NCBI RefSeq assembly: GCF_001908185.1
Contig: NZ_LGHM01000077.1
Location: forward strand, 1-48,170
Direction of reading: 5' to 3'
Source: Bradyrhizobium sp. AS23.2
GTDB taxonomy: Bacteria > Pseudomonadota > Alphaproteobacteria > Rhizobiales > Xanthobacteraceae
Length of the DNA: 48,170 bases
Position numbers and translations under genes: made by a program. Below, one piece after another: positions 8,839 through 16,789 of the stretch (position 1 is the first letter of the stretch; every line of letters starts with the position of its first letter). The notes below the pieces were generated by a model that saw nothing but the letters and a program-made list of their open reading frames with translations, ran no database searches and was not told where the DNA came from.

Positions 8839-9780
8839 ATGGATATTAATTCGTCTACTCCTGAGGTCACCCTCATCGTGCAGGAGCCCTCGACGCACAC
8901 CGTTCACCGCCCCTACGGCGGTATCGAGGGCTTGCGCGAGATACGCGATCCGGCTGGCCTTCTCCTGGTCACCGTCTTCCCGCTCGGCATGGCCGAACGC
9001 TACTCGGTGGTCCGCGAGAGCCTCGCCGCCTGCTACGTGCTCGCGAGCCAGGGCGAGGTCTATATCGGCCAAAGCCGGTGGATAGACAACGCGTCCCTCC
9101 AGCAGGCCACGGCTTCCGCGCAGGACATAGCGGGCGAGGTCTACCTCATTCACGCTCAGCGCGAAAACTGGCTGTTTCGTACGGCGTTGCCGTACCTCGA
9201 AGACCGCCTGACCGAGCTCGCCGAGGAGGCCGGCCTGGTCGAGGTCACCAACTGCGCGAGCGCGCGGACCTGGTCCAGCGAGGACCACGCGATCCTCGGC
9301 CGCTTCGTCGGCGAGAGCCTGCGCCTGCTGTTCGATGCCGGCTGCCGGGTCTTTCACACCACGCCGGCGAGCCGGCCCCCCGCCGCGGCCGAAGCCGATC
9401 GCGCCATCGTCCCGGCGATCGAAGAGACGGCGGAGATCGACGTGGACGCCGTGCCACACCTTGGCGGTGAGCTCGCGCTTGCCGACGCCGGTCTTTGGGC
9501 ACGCGGTTACTACGGCGCCGAAGGCTTCGTCGTGTTGGCTGGCTCCGAGGTCCGCGCCGCAATCAACCCCAGCGCCAACGGCCGGTCGATCAGTATGCTC
9601 CCCGAGCAGCTCGCGGAGATCATGGTGCCGATTCCCGGCGTGGACAACCGCCTGCGCCTCGGGGCGGCCATCTGTTTCCGCTCGCCGGCCATCGCGGCGA
9701 AGTTTCTGACCGGCGCCACGATGGGCAGTACCAACTGGGTGCGCCCGCGCTACGCCGAGCAGATCGTGGTTGCGGAATAG
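8839..9780 (+). CDS. GIY-YIG-like domain protein with C-terminal DUF4357
   Basis: This 313-residue protein has an N-terminal GIY-YIG-like nuclease fold: CYVLASQGEVYIGQS at about residues 65-79 matches the Y...YIG strand pair, and YLEDRLTELAEEAGL (119-133) carries the conserved Glu helix seen in GIY-YIG/DUF4357 proteins. The C-terminal about 85 residues (GLWARGYYGAEGFVVLAGSEVRA to FRSPAIAAKFLTGATMGSTNWV) match DUF4357. The GIY tripeptide is not intact, so catalysis is uncertain. The start at 8839 is chosen for AGGAG at 8829-8833; longer upstream frames lack support. The next gene follows after 12 bp, and the diverged paralogue at 31361-32155 has the same 12-bp junction to its own neighbour. 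A role in DNA processing for a mobile element is only inference. Confidence 0.72.
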   Translation: MDINSSTPEVTLIVQEPSTHTVHRPYGGIEGLREIRDPAGLLLVTVFPLGMAERYSVVRESLAACYVLASQGEVYIGQSRWIDNASLQQATASAQDIAGEVYLIHAQRENWLFRTALPYLEDRLTELAEEAGLVEVTNCASARTWSSEDHAILGRFVGESLRLLFDAGCRVFHTTPASRPPAAAEADRAIVPAIEETAEIDVDAVPHLGGELALADAGLWARGYYGAEGFVVLAGSEVRAAINPSANGRSISMLPEQLAEIMVPIPGVDNRLRLGAAICFRSPAIAAKFLTGATMGSTNWVRPRYAEQIVVAE

Positions 9781-9792
9781 GGAGGAGAGCTC

Positions 9793-10350
9793 ATGTCGAA
9801 CCTCCCCACGATGCCGGAGCGCAAGCCCCTCGAGGCAGACCGCGGCGATGATGCGGTGCTGGATCCTGCAGCCTCTCCAGTGATGCGCGCGCTGCGCATC
9901 GGCAGCTCTCCGCTTGGCTGGTGGCGCATGCTGCCGGCCGACGCATTCCGCGCCGCCGACCATCTCCGCATCGGCACCGCGCTCGATGAGGTCGCAATCG
10001 CGCTAGCCAACAGCCGCATCGCGCCGGCGCTTAACGGCGATCCGGATGCGGCGATCGCGCTCGTCCTGTCGCTGATGCCGATCAGAACGCGCTCGCCGGC
10101 CGTCGACGTCGCTATGACCGCGGTGTTGCACTGCGCACTCGACGGCGACCTCAGGTGCGCGCTCGTGCTCGGCCATATCATCGATCGCGCCGACCTCGAC
10201 CCCGTCCACGCCGCCAACCTTTGCGCGTCGTGGTTCGAATTCCATCTGCACCACTCGCCCTCGCGCGTAGGCTTCACCGCCGCCGACAAGGCGGTTCTGA
10301 AGGCGCTGCACGCGTTCGACACGTGTGCGCCCGAGGACGCCCACACCTGA
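9793..10350 (+). CDS. WWRMLP-family protein, first tandem copy (function unknown)
   Basis: This 185-residue soluble protein starts 12 bp after the GIY-YIG/DUF4357 gene, with GGAGGAG 5-8 nt upstream. It belongs to a family with three members in this window (here, 10509-11003 and 30716-31348). The shared pattern is: LGWWRMLPADAFR near residue 41; A.L.GD.DAAIALVLSLMPI in the middle; (V/I)AMTAVL..AL.G.LRCALVL.H..(D)R; and CASWFEFHLHHS near the C-terminus. No signal peptide or membrane segment is seen. The pattern suggests an all-helical fold with a conserved aromatic patch. No named domain is recognised. Constant coupling to GIY-YIG/DUF4357 suggests the two proteins act together. Confidence 0.75.
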   Translation: MSNLPTMPERKPLEADRGDDAVLDPAASPVMRALRIGSSPLGWWRMLPADAFRAADHLRIGTALDEVAIALANSRIAPALNGDPDAAIALVLSLMPIRTRSPAVDVAMTAVLHCALDGDLRCALVLGHIIDRADLDPVHAANLCASWFEFHLHHSPSRVGFTAADKAVLKALHAFDTCAPEDAHT

Positions 10351-10508
10351 TACTCAGGATCCTCAGCGACCCTGCCGATGCGATGCCGATCGATCTGCAT
10401 CGCTCTGATTGTCCCGTGGTTACGAGGCGAAGTCCTGACCGCGGCCCACTGCGCCAGCCCTCAAGGCACCGGCGAAAAAGCATCGAGAGAAGAGGAGAGC
10501 AGCTCAAT

Positions 10509-11003
10509 ATGCGACAGGTCTACGAACTGAACACCGCCACGCCCATGCGCAGCCATCCCCGGCCATACACCCCGGAGGACCCGAACCCGCTCACCTGGTG
10601 GCGGATGCTGCCGCCCCATTTCTTCCGCAACACCGAACGCCTCCTCCTGCGCGCCACGCTAAAGAATCTTGCCATCATCGGCGGCGGGAAGGATGTTGCG
10701 GCTGCGCTGGAGGGCGACCCCGCGGCTGCGGTCAAGGTCGCGCTTTCCCTGATTCCGCTGCGCGAACTGACGCTTCCGGCCGACATCAGCATGACTGCTC
10801 TCCTGTCCTGTACCCTCAATGGCGATCGCGCATCGGGATTAGTGATGTCCCACATCCTTGGCCGCACCCAGTGGGGAGACCCCGGCACAGAGATGCTGGG
10901 TCTTGCCTGGCTCGACCGTCATATCGCCCATCCGATCGAACACTTTGCTGCCATCGAAGCTGCACTTGCGGCGGCCTTTGCTCGGGAGGCCCCCCAAGCA
11001 TGA
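10509..11003 (+). CDS. WWRMLP-family protein, second tandem copy
   Basis: The 164-residue protein begins at ATG 10509 with GAGGAG about 10 nt upstream; longer upstream frames have no support. It is a diverged paralogue of the preceding gene: TWWRMLPPHFFRNTERL, ALEGDPAAAVKVALSLIPL and ISMTALLSCTLNGDRASGLVMSHILGR align with the family pattern, and the C-terminal WFEF.L box is replaced by LAWLDRHIAHP. The 158-bp spacer from its neighbour is larger than within the rest of the module and could hold its own promoter. The tandem pair suggests a heteromer or sub-functionalised copies; this is inference. Confidence 0.72.
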   Translation: MRQVYELNTATPMRSHPRPYTPEDPNPLTWWRMLPPHFFRNTERLLLRATLKNLAIIGGGKDVAAALEGDPAAAVKVALSLIPLRELTLPADISMTALLSCTLNGDRASGLVMSHILGRTQWGDPGTEMLGLAWLDRHIAHPIEHFAAIEAALAAAFAREAPQA

Positions 11004-11405
11004 GGGGACAGATGTTGCCCGACTCTCCAGTACTACGTGGCCCCGATCAAAGATCAAAGGTCATCACGCTTTGCGGACGATGTCGATCTCGTCATCCTCG
11101 CCAACGACACCGCCGAAGGCGCCTCGCGCGCATTCGAACACACGGGATCCTGCTGACGGAAGTGTTCATCGTCGCGGTGATGGGCAACCGAATCGAAGAA
11201 GCTGCGTTGTTGGCATCGCGTTGTCGGCATCGAGCATCCCGCTCACCCGATGGCACTTCGACGCCGCAGAGTGGGCATCAAAATGCGAACAACTCAATTT
11301 TCTCGCTTGCAGTCGGGAGCAATGCTGCCCGCCGAGCGAGCTATGATCCTGGCTCGGAGCCAATCAACGACAGCGGATCGAACCTGTTCCACCGAACAAA
11401 TCAAT
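11004..11405. other. Degenerate intergenic stretch after the module
   Basis: No complete gene. One plus-strand frame at about 11010-11156 reads like coding sequence (YYVAPIKDQRSSRFADDVDL, then VILANDTAEGASRAFEHTGS) and ends at a TGA, but it has no start. It may be the 3' remnant of a deleted gene. Confidence 0.35.
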
Positions 11406-11750
11406 TCACTTCGGAACGATAGGGACGACATCCTGCACATCTCGCGGCTTGTCCGAACGCCCCTGAAAGACAAACACGCCGTTCGTCGCCGTGACGATAT
11501 CGCTGCAGCGTCTCGTCTCTGAGGACACGCCGACTTGCAACAGCCTCGGCTCGGCATCCTCCGGGATCGGGACGTAGTTCTCAGGACGCAGGCGGCGATC
11601 ACCAGCAGACGCTTCTGCCGCCCTCAGAGCGAAGTTTTCAGCCCCCTTTTCGCGACGAAAGCTGCGTGAAGTGCCGCCGCCGCGACGGGTAGCGATATCG
11701 AACCCGGCAAGGCTACGGAAATCCAAAACGAAACAGCCGAACAATCCCAA
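11406..11750 (-). CDS. Uncertain hypothetical ORF (114 aa) or gene remnant
   Basis: This minus-strand frame ends with an orderly segment (ENYVPIPEDAEPRLLQVGVS, then CSDIVTATNGVFVFQGRSDK and DVQDVVPIVPK) that looks like real protein: balanced composition, alternating hydrophobics and a clean stop. The only start is a TTG at 11750 inside the long palindrome at 11730-11773, and the first 40 residues look random. The true gene may have lost its beginning. No family is recognised. It lies downstream of, and on the same strand as, the DUF3102-like gene, across a probable terminator. Confidence 0.3.
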   Translation of the reverse strand: MGLFGCFVLDFRSLAGFDIATRRGGGTSRSFRREKGAENFALRAAEASAGDRRLRPENYVPIPEDAEPRLLQVGVSSETRRCSDIVTATNGVFVFQGRSDKPRDVQDVVPIVPK

Positions 11751-11773
11751 TTGGGCTTTTGTTCGGCTGTTTC
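11730..11773. terminator. 44-bp palindrome, probable terminator of the DUF3102-like gene
   Basis: GAAACAGCCGAACAA (11730-11744) and TTGTTCGGCTGTTTC (11759-11773) are a perfect 15-bp inverted repeat enclosing CCCAATTGGG, itself a palindrome. On the minus strand it lies 72 bp after the gene's stop and is followed by GTTTTGGATTT. The perfection and length also suit an operator or a resolution/nick site. Confidence 0.55.
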
Positions 11774-11844
11774 ATTGGTATCAGAGACAACGCAAAATCC
11801 AGAGGTATTTCGCGCACGAACTTCAGGGACTTGCCGGCCTCCTC

Positions 11845-12480
11845 CTAGCGAGGCTTTTTGCTAAACTCTTTAGCGAGGAGAGAGCGAAGGCTTTTCATGA
11901 AGCGCTGGTCCTGCGATTCGGGCTTGCCACGCAAAGACTGCCACAACGACTCCCTCTGAGGGGGCTCGAGCGCTTGCAAGAACGTAGCGACTGATTGCAA
12001 GGATTCCGACTCGGGTGCCGCTTCGTCGGCATCGCTTTGGGTCTCGCTTTTTGTCTCGGTCTTGTCGCGCCGAACGAACGCTTTCACGAACTCGACCGTC
12101 AACCGCTCGTTTATCGCGCGCGACAGGATCTCCTTCACGTCCGATTTGTCGACGCTGGGGCGGGCAAGTTCACAGGCAGCGCTCGAGCAGAGATGGCATA
12201 AAGCCTCTTGGTCGCTGGGGGTGAGGCCACGATTGAGTTCGGCGAGATTCATGTACATCTCTACTTTCCGCAGCGAATAGCACGTCCTGGCGCCGCACCA
12301 AGACAAGAACATTCCGTGTTCCAGCCATTTCTTCGCCTTTAGAAAAGCTTCACCGAAGGCGATTGCAGTCTTCGTATGTCCTTTCGTCCCCGCCTTGATC
12401 TCATCCTCGAGCTGACGCAGCTCCTCTTTATGCTCAAGAACGCTGTCGTAGTTGAATTGCGCTTCTTCGCCTGCATTCAT
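11845..12480 (-). CDS. DUF3102-like protein of a mobile region
   Basis: This 211-residue soluble protein has a central part that fits the DUF3102 pattern common in plasmid and phage genes: a helix TKTAIAFGEAFLKAKKWLEH, then GMFLSWCGARTCYSLRKVEMYMNLAEL, where family members have an iGeaLieAKelL-hG-F..wl.....S.RtaqrYM-like arrangement suggesting a DNA-binding helix-turn-helix. The C-terminal half is acidic/basic and low complexity (TETKSETQSDADEAAPESES), then helical. It starts at 12480 and the product begins MNAGEEAQFNYDSVLEHKEE. A perfect inverted repeat 120 bp upstream (12601-12626) could be its operator. Function is unknown, perhaps in maintenance of the mobile element. Confidence 0.6.
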   Translation of the reverse strand: MNAGEEAQFNYDSVLEHKEELRQLEDEIKAGTKGHTKTAIAFGEAFLKAKKWLEHGMFLSWCGARTCYSLRKVEMYMNLAELNRGLTPSDQEALCHLCSSAACELARPSVDKSDVKEILSRAINERLTVEFVKAFVRRDKTETKSETQSDADEAAPESESLQSVATFLQALEPPQRESLWQSLRGKPESQDQRFMKSLRSLLAKEFSKKPR

Positions 12481-13190
12481 CTGTGAGTACTCCTGACTAG
12501 GTCTGACACAAACGTTTCACATCGAAAACAATTGCGTCGCACCGAGAACGAGAAGTCAAGAAATCCCAATGCTATGCATCACCGTCCGGCCACCACCGTT
12601 CAAATGCGAAAACGTCTTCGCATTTGGCAAGCTGTCCGTAGAGAGCGATCGATTGCACACAACCGTCAAGACGGCGCTTAGAGGCCGTTTATGAGGGATC
12701 AGCAGCACTGCTGTGGACTATTTCGCCAGTGAACTCGCAGACGATCAATGCGTGAGTATCCAGGAGAGTAACGAATTTTGACTGGATCTCGGATGTTCGG
12801 ACGAACTGAGATTGCCAGCCGCTTCCACAGTTTTATTTGGCGTCAGGTCCGGCTTGGTTCGGCAGCAAGTGCTACGAGATCCGATCAGGAGCGGTGGCGG
12901 CAAGGCCCGCTTGACAAAGTCCACTGCAATCGAAAGGTCACCCTGTCCGCATAGGCGGTGCAAGTAGCAACTTGCACGATTGCTCGACGCTCCATTTTCA
13001 AGGAGCCCGAATGAACTTCAGGTCTGCTCAATGGAGACTCCGGAGTTGAAAGCTGAATCCCCGACGCATGGGAAGCGTGTCTCGGCCGCCGGGCATCCTC
13101 CTCGCGCCTGCAGACCTCCATTTTCGGTGCTACCGCGATGGTCGGTCGGCAGATTCAGAGGTGCAAACCATTACCGGCTCGGCAGTACGG
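12481..13190. other. 710-bp intergenic region, no gene seen
   Basis: No supported gene on either strand. It holds the inverted repeat at 12601-12626 and probably the boundary where the IS5-type element was truncated; the transposase similarity begins only near 13190. Confidence 0.5.
12601..12626. promoter_or_regulatory. Perfect 10-bp inverted repeat upstream of the DUF3102-like gene
   Basis: CAAATGCGAA (12601-12610) and TTCGCATTTG (12617-12626) flank AACGTC. There is no T-run, so an operator is likelier than a terminator. Its distance from the start at 12480 (120 bp) is compatible with control of that gene. Confidence 0.4.
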
Positions 13191-13527
13191 CGTGGAGGCC
13201 CGCCGCATCCACGTCGACAAGGGGTACCGCGGCCACAACAACCCGCACCGGCTCAGGGTCTGGATCTCGGGAAAGGTCCGTCGCGTCACGGCTTCGATCC
13301 GACGCGGGATGAAGCGTCGTGCGGCTGTCGAACCCGTCATCGGCCACGTCAAGGCCGAGCACCGCATGGAGCGCAACCATCTCAAAGGCCGCGTCGGCAA
13401 CCGCATCAACGCTGCTCTCGCCGGCGCCGGCTACAACTTCGGCCTGCTCCTGAGATGGCTCGCAGAGCTCTTGCGTGTCATCATCCGAGCCTTCATCGAG
13501 ACCGTCCCGGCTCAAAACATCGCTTGA
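13191..13527 (+). mobile_element. IS5-family transposase, C-terminal remnant
   Basis: About 112 residues match the C-terminal end of IS5-type DDE transposases: HVDKGYRGHN (region of the second catalytic Asp), VWISGKVRRVTASIRRGMKR, AAVEPVIGHVKAEHRMERNH (the E-containing motif) and LKGRVGNRINAALAGAGYNF, ending at a TGA at 13527. Everything before GVEARRIHVDKG, including the first Asp domain, is missing, and the possible starts upstream give unrelated sequence. The sequence just after the stop (GTTCTTCACAGACGACTC, about 13540-13560) may be the right terminal repeat of the element. It cannot transpose on its own. Confidence 0.82.
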
Positions 13528-13911
13528 GCCGGGCGCCGCGTCAGTTCTTCACAGACGACTCAACCAAGATCAGGAAACGCAAGGGATGTGGTCGGAGCAA
13601 CGGAAGCGAGGGGGCCGCGAGCTGCATCCCCCTCCGCCGGCAGCTGCAATCCATGCCTTGAGGGGCTCACGCCTCGAGCTTTCCATGATATCGCGCAGGA
13701 GTCCGAAGCGGCTCCCGTGGTCACGCGAGATGCGTGTGCGGTGCGGGCGCGCGGTAGTTTCTTTCGAACCTGCCGCGCGGCACCCGGCAGTGATTTCGAA
13801 CGTCGGAAATCCCTGCGGGCCGCCAACGAAGTTCATACCCGTGGCTAGCTGGACCGTTTGCCGCGTCCGGCAGACATGCCGGCGCGTAAGACGAAGGCCA
13901 GGAAGGGGGCT
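13528..13911. other. Intergenic region between IS remnant and MobV gene
   Basis: Overlapping short frames exist on both strands, none with a good start or recognisable product. The left 30 bp probably belong to the IS remnant. Confidence 0.4.
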
Positions 13912-14931
13912 CTACATGATCATACCCTGATTGATGCCGAGCGCCCCGAGCGAGGCCTGGAGCGACTTGAGCTGCTCCTCCTGGGCCGCAATGACCGCGT
14001 CCTTGGCGGAGAGCTGCATTTCGAGCTTCACCGCCTTCCGGCGCAGAACCGAGATGTGCTCGATGGCCTTCTGCTTCAGCGTCTCAAAGCGCTCAGCCGA
14101 CTGCTGTGCGGCAACCTTGAGCTTCTTCTGCGCTTCGGCGTCGGCTGCCGCGATGCGGTCATTGACGAACTCCCTGGTCCGCGCCATCACCTCGTTCTTG
14201 CAGCTCTCGAGCTTCGCGCGTGCCTCGCCCAGCGCTTCGGCCTGGCGCTGCTGCTGGACCCATTCCTTCCGCGTGAGGCGCTGCCGGCGGGGCCCCAAGC
14301 GCGTCAGGCCGCAGCACGCGGAAACCTTGTCATAGTAGTCGCCCTGCAGATCAATCATTGCATCGACATAGGCGGCCCGCTGCCTGCTCGGGCTACCGCC
14401 GGCATTCTTGCATTCAGCCGCGGCGCGCTCACCCGGATGGGCGCTCTGGATCTGAAGTCGGCGCGCGTCATCCAGCTTGGGTACCACCACGAAATGAATA
14501 TGCGGTCGGGGTTCGTCCATATGCTCGACCACGCTCTCCAAATCGTCCCCCCAACGCGCCTTGAGCCAGGCGATCGTCTTGGCGCGCCACCGCGCGTACT
14601 CGGCCCGCTTTTCCGGGTCAGCCATGACGTCCGACACCAACTCAGGCCAGCTCGCGACACCGATCACGACGACAGGCGAATCGCATCGCAACTTGCGCCC
14701 AATCTTGTCCACGGCCGTGGCGGCGCGCTCGGCTGCGATGGCAATCGCCTCCTCCGGAGCCTTGCCGAGCAGGATGCCCGGCGGTTTCGGATCAGCCACG
14801 TGGGGGCAGGCGTGCTGCGCGCGGATCATCTCGTCGCGGATGTCATACATCGACCGCTTGCGCGCCGACGACTTTTTCTGGTGCGCGCCTTGACGACCGT
14901 AGCGCTCGATGTGAATGAACTGATAAGCCAC
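13912..14931 (-). CDS. MobV/Pre-type plasmid relaxase
   Basis: This 339-residue protein resembles the Mob/Pre family, which nicks and covalently holds the transferred strand at oriT. It starts VAYQFIHIERYGRQG; the metal-binding histidines are in HMDEPRPHIHFVVVP (about 137-151), the family's D-x2-x-PH-x-H signature. The second half, from about residue 210, is a long coiled coil (EARAKLESCKNEVMARTREF and LQKSAERFETLKQK-like helices, ending in EMQLSAKDAVIAAQEEQLKS), typical of MobV C-termini. GTG at 14931 is chosen over the upstream ATG (15066) because AAAGGAGA lies about 9 nt before it and homology starts there. No replication or transfer genes adjoin it, so it is probably what remains of a mobilizable element. 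It belongs to a different relaxase family from the two MobQ genes in the window. Confidence 0.78.
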   Translation of the reverse strand: MAYQFIHIERYGRQGAHQKKSSARKRSMYDIRDEMIRAQHACPHVADPKPPGILLGKAPEEAIAIAAERAATAVDKIGRKLRCDSPVVVIGVASWPELVSDVMADPEKRAEYARWRAKTIAWLKARWGDDLESVVEHMDEPRPHIHFVVVPKLDDARRLQIQSAHPGERAAAECKNAGGSPSRQRAAYVDAMIDLQGDYYDKVSACCGLTRLGPRRQRLTRKEWVQQQRQAEALGEARAKLESCKNEVMARTREFVNDRIAAADAEAQKKLKVAAQQSAERFETLKQKAIEHISVLRRKAVKLEMQLSAKDAVIAAQEEQLKSLQASLGALGINQGMIM

Positions 14932-15027
14932 AGGTGCTGTCTCCTTTGTCGGAGAAAGCTTCGGGCCCAGGCCTGCAAGTCGGAAGCAGAACTTTTCCAG
15001 CATCACTACATCCAGTCGGTTCACTAG

Positions 15028-15279
15028 ATGTATCAAGCGCCCCGATTTCGCCTTGCTCCAAGGCAAGCCATCACTCTGCGATCGGCGTCATTCAAGCCCC
15101 GAGATCTGGCCTCTTTGGAGCAGGCGGCAAAGAGAATTGATCGCGGTGAGAGCAGACCAGGATCCAACCGCGCAATCCGGTTCTCGATCCGCCCGCTGGA
15201 CATCATGCTGTTCGTGGTTGAGCGCGTCGATCACCGCGGCTGTCGATTGCCGGCGCTGGATCACGTGGTGGGGCGTTAA
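15028..15279 (+). CDS. Uncertain small ORF (83 aa)
   Basis: The frame starts at ATG 15028 and ends at TAA 15279. Its second half (AIRFSIRPLDIMLFVVERVD, then GCRLPALDHVVGR) has strong G/C preference at third codon positions and an ordered hydrophobic pattern, suggesting coding. The first third does not. There is no clear ribosome-binding site and no recognisable family. It diverges from the MobV gene and could be a decayed neighbour. Confidence 0.27.
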   Translation: MYQAPRFRLAPRQAITLRSASFKPRDLASLEQAAKRIDRGESRPGSNRAIRFSIRPLDIMLFVVERVDHRGCRLPALDHVVGR

Positions 15280-15832
15280 CGATGATCGGAGCCACCGCGC
15301 CGGCGGCCGTGGACGGTGTGAAGTGGCTTCACCGATAGTTCTCACATTCTTCCACAGCTTTGAAGACGCGATTTTTCGTTGCGAATGGCACGGTGGAATT
15401 GCGGTCTCGCGTCCCCGCGGGTAGCGCCTAAACATGGTCAGCGAACGCCTGTGAAAGCCCGAAAACACTGGGTTGGAGCCGCTTCCGCGTGCCAGCCCTA
15501 GCTGCATGTTTCAAGGAATTGTTTGCCCCTACGATCGTGACTTGACCGGCCCAGACTGGGTTGGGGGCGCGTTGCGTACTCAACAAGAATGACCCATGGA
15601 CGGGGTTCGCGTCTGGTCGAAGCGTGGACCGAATGTGAGCTAACCGGTCCAGCTGCGAAGATAATTCATGGAGCTGTTTGTCGATGGGGGCTTCAACGGC
15701 TCCCCATCGTCATCACAAGCGTCAGATGCGGGCTTGACCAAAACAACTCCGCGGGACGCGAGACGGGTCGTCCGCGCAGCTTCAAGGATGACCTAGCCGA
15801 TTGCCTGGCCATCAAAACGGATAGGAGCTCTG
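15280..15832. other. 553-bp region without a supported gene
   Basis: Only short inconsistent frames are seen. A small palindrome GTGAAG-TGG-CTTCAC at about 15319-15333 is present. The right end leads into AGGAG before the membrane-protein gene. Confidence 0.4.
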
Positions 15833-16789
15833 ATGATTGACAGCACTGAATCAGCACCCCCGCCGGATCAACCCAGCCGACCCAAAACGGGCGCCGAACG
15901 GACACGCGCCTGGCGCGCGCGCTTGCCGCAGCGCGAAAATGCGTCGGCTGTCCCGCCCAATGTCCGCGCAGAAATCCGATCCAGCGCTGTCAAGCCCGCC
16001 GTTGCGTCAGCCGTCACGGCTAGCGTCACGCCGGCCGTCACGCCGAACGGCACTCGCGACGTCACGGCGAACGGCACGCCCGACGTCACGGCGAACGTCG
16101 CGCCCGACGTCACGGCATCACACAGTCGCGTCACGCTCTGGTGGTCGATCAAATCGTACCTCTTGACGGCCGCCGCCTTCGTCCTCGGCGGCGCTGGCAC
16201 TACGATCAGTGGTTCGTTCGGCCAGTCACTCGGTTCGAGCGATGTCGCCGGAGGTCTGTACTTGGCTGTGGGCGTCGCCGCAGATCTCATTGTCTTCGCT
16301 GTGCCCTCAAAATCCGTCCAGCTTTGGCGGGCTCGCCAGCGGGCCGTGGCTAGCGCGTCTTGGATAGTCTGGTTGGTAGCCTTTGTGTATGTCGTCCTAG
16401 CCGGCATCGGGTTCGCTTCCGACAACCTCGCGAACGTGAAGCTTGAGCGCGCGTCAATCGCGCGCAATGTGACGAGGGCGGAGGAAGCGTTGCGTGACGC
16501 CGAGGCGTCACGCGAGCGGGAATGCAGGAGCGGGGCTGGCCGGTTCTGCCGCGAGCGCGAACAAGACGAGAGGGATCGTCGACGCGAGCGCAATGCCGCG
16601 GTGAGCTCGGCCGAAAACAGTGCCGACCCGCAAACCGAAGCGGCCATCAAGATCGTGGCGTGGATCACTGCTGGAAAGCTCAAGCCAACTGCCGACGATT
16701 TCAGCATGCTGCGCCTTATTCTCTTGGCGTTGTTTCCTCCCGTGGGAGGCCTCTTGCTAATGATCACTTCGAGCCGGCAAGAGGAATAG
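15833..16789 (+). CDS. Membrane protein with repeat-rich N-terminus and coiled coil
   Basis: The protein has 318 residues, and AGGAG lies 6 nt before ATG 15833. The cytoplasmic-type N-terminus (about 95 residues) is charged, with PKTGAERTRAWRARLPQR followed by an 8-residue repeat of the type VTANGTPD. Three membrane segments follow (SYLLTAAAFVLGGAGTTISG, GGLYLAVGVAADLIVFAV, WIVWLVAFVYVVLAGIGF), then a highly charged coiled coil of about 70 residues (ERASIARNVTRAEEALRDAE, ...EREQDERDRRRERNA) with two cysteines, then a fourth membrane segment (LILLALFPPVGGLLLMI). I recognise no named domain. Its place between MobV and MobQ relaxase genes suggests a mobile-element accessory function such as entry exclusion or membrane anchoring, but this is inference. 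Confidence 0.7.
   Translation: MIDSTESAPPPDQPSRPKTGAERTRAWRARLPQRENASAVPPNVRAEIRSSAVKPAVASAVTASVTPAVTPNGTRDVTANGTPDVTANVAPDVTASHSRVTLWWSIKSYLLTAAAFVLGGAGTTISGSFGQSLGSSDVAGGLYLAVGVAADLIVFAVPSKSVQLWRARQRAVASASWIVWLVAFVYVVLAGIGFASDNLANVKLERASIARNVTRAEEALRDAEASRERECRSGAGRFCREREQDERDRRRERNAAVSSAENSADPQTEAAIKIVAWITAGKLKPTADDFSMLRLILLALFPPVGGLLLMITSSRQEE
16037..16120 (+). repeat. Coding 24-bp minisatellite in the membrane-protein gene
   Basis: Three tandem 24-bp units begin at 16037, 16061 and 16085, each starting GTCACG and ending CGAC, followed by a partial fourth at 16109. Shorter 12-bp units (GTCACGGCTAGC-like) precede them. They encode VT(P/A)N(G/V)(T/A)(R/P)D. The unit length is a multiple of three, so copy-number change keeps the frame. 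Confidence 0.8.

Noticed and set aside
8839..9780. Functional homing endonuclease
   Set aside because: The GIY tripeptide is not intact, and the DUF4357 layout points to the bacterial GIY-YIG/DUF4357 group, not to an intron-homing enzyme.
11010..11156. RFADDVDLVILAN resembling a reverse-transcriptase FADD motif
   Set aside because: Only one short segment matches. No other reverse-transcriptase block, start codon or template repeat is nearby, so coincidence is likelier.
14358..14900. Several plus-strand frames
   Set aside because: All antisense to the MobV relaxase, whose HIH motif and coiled coil are clear.
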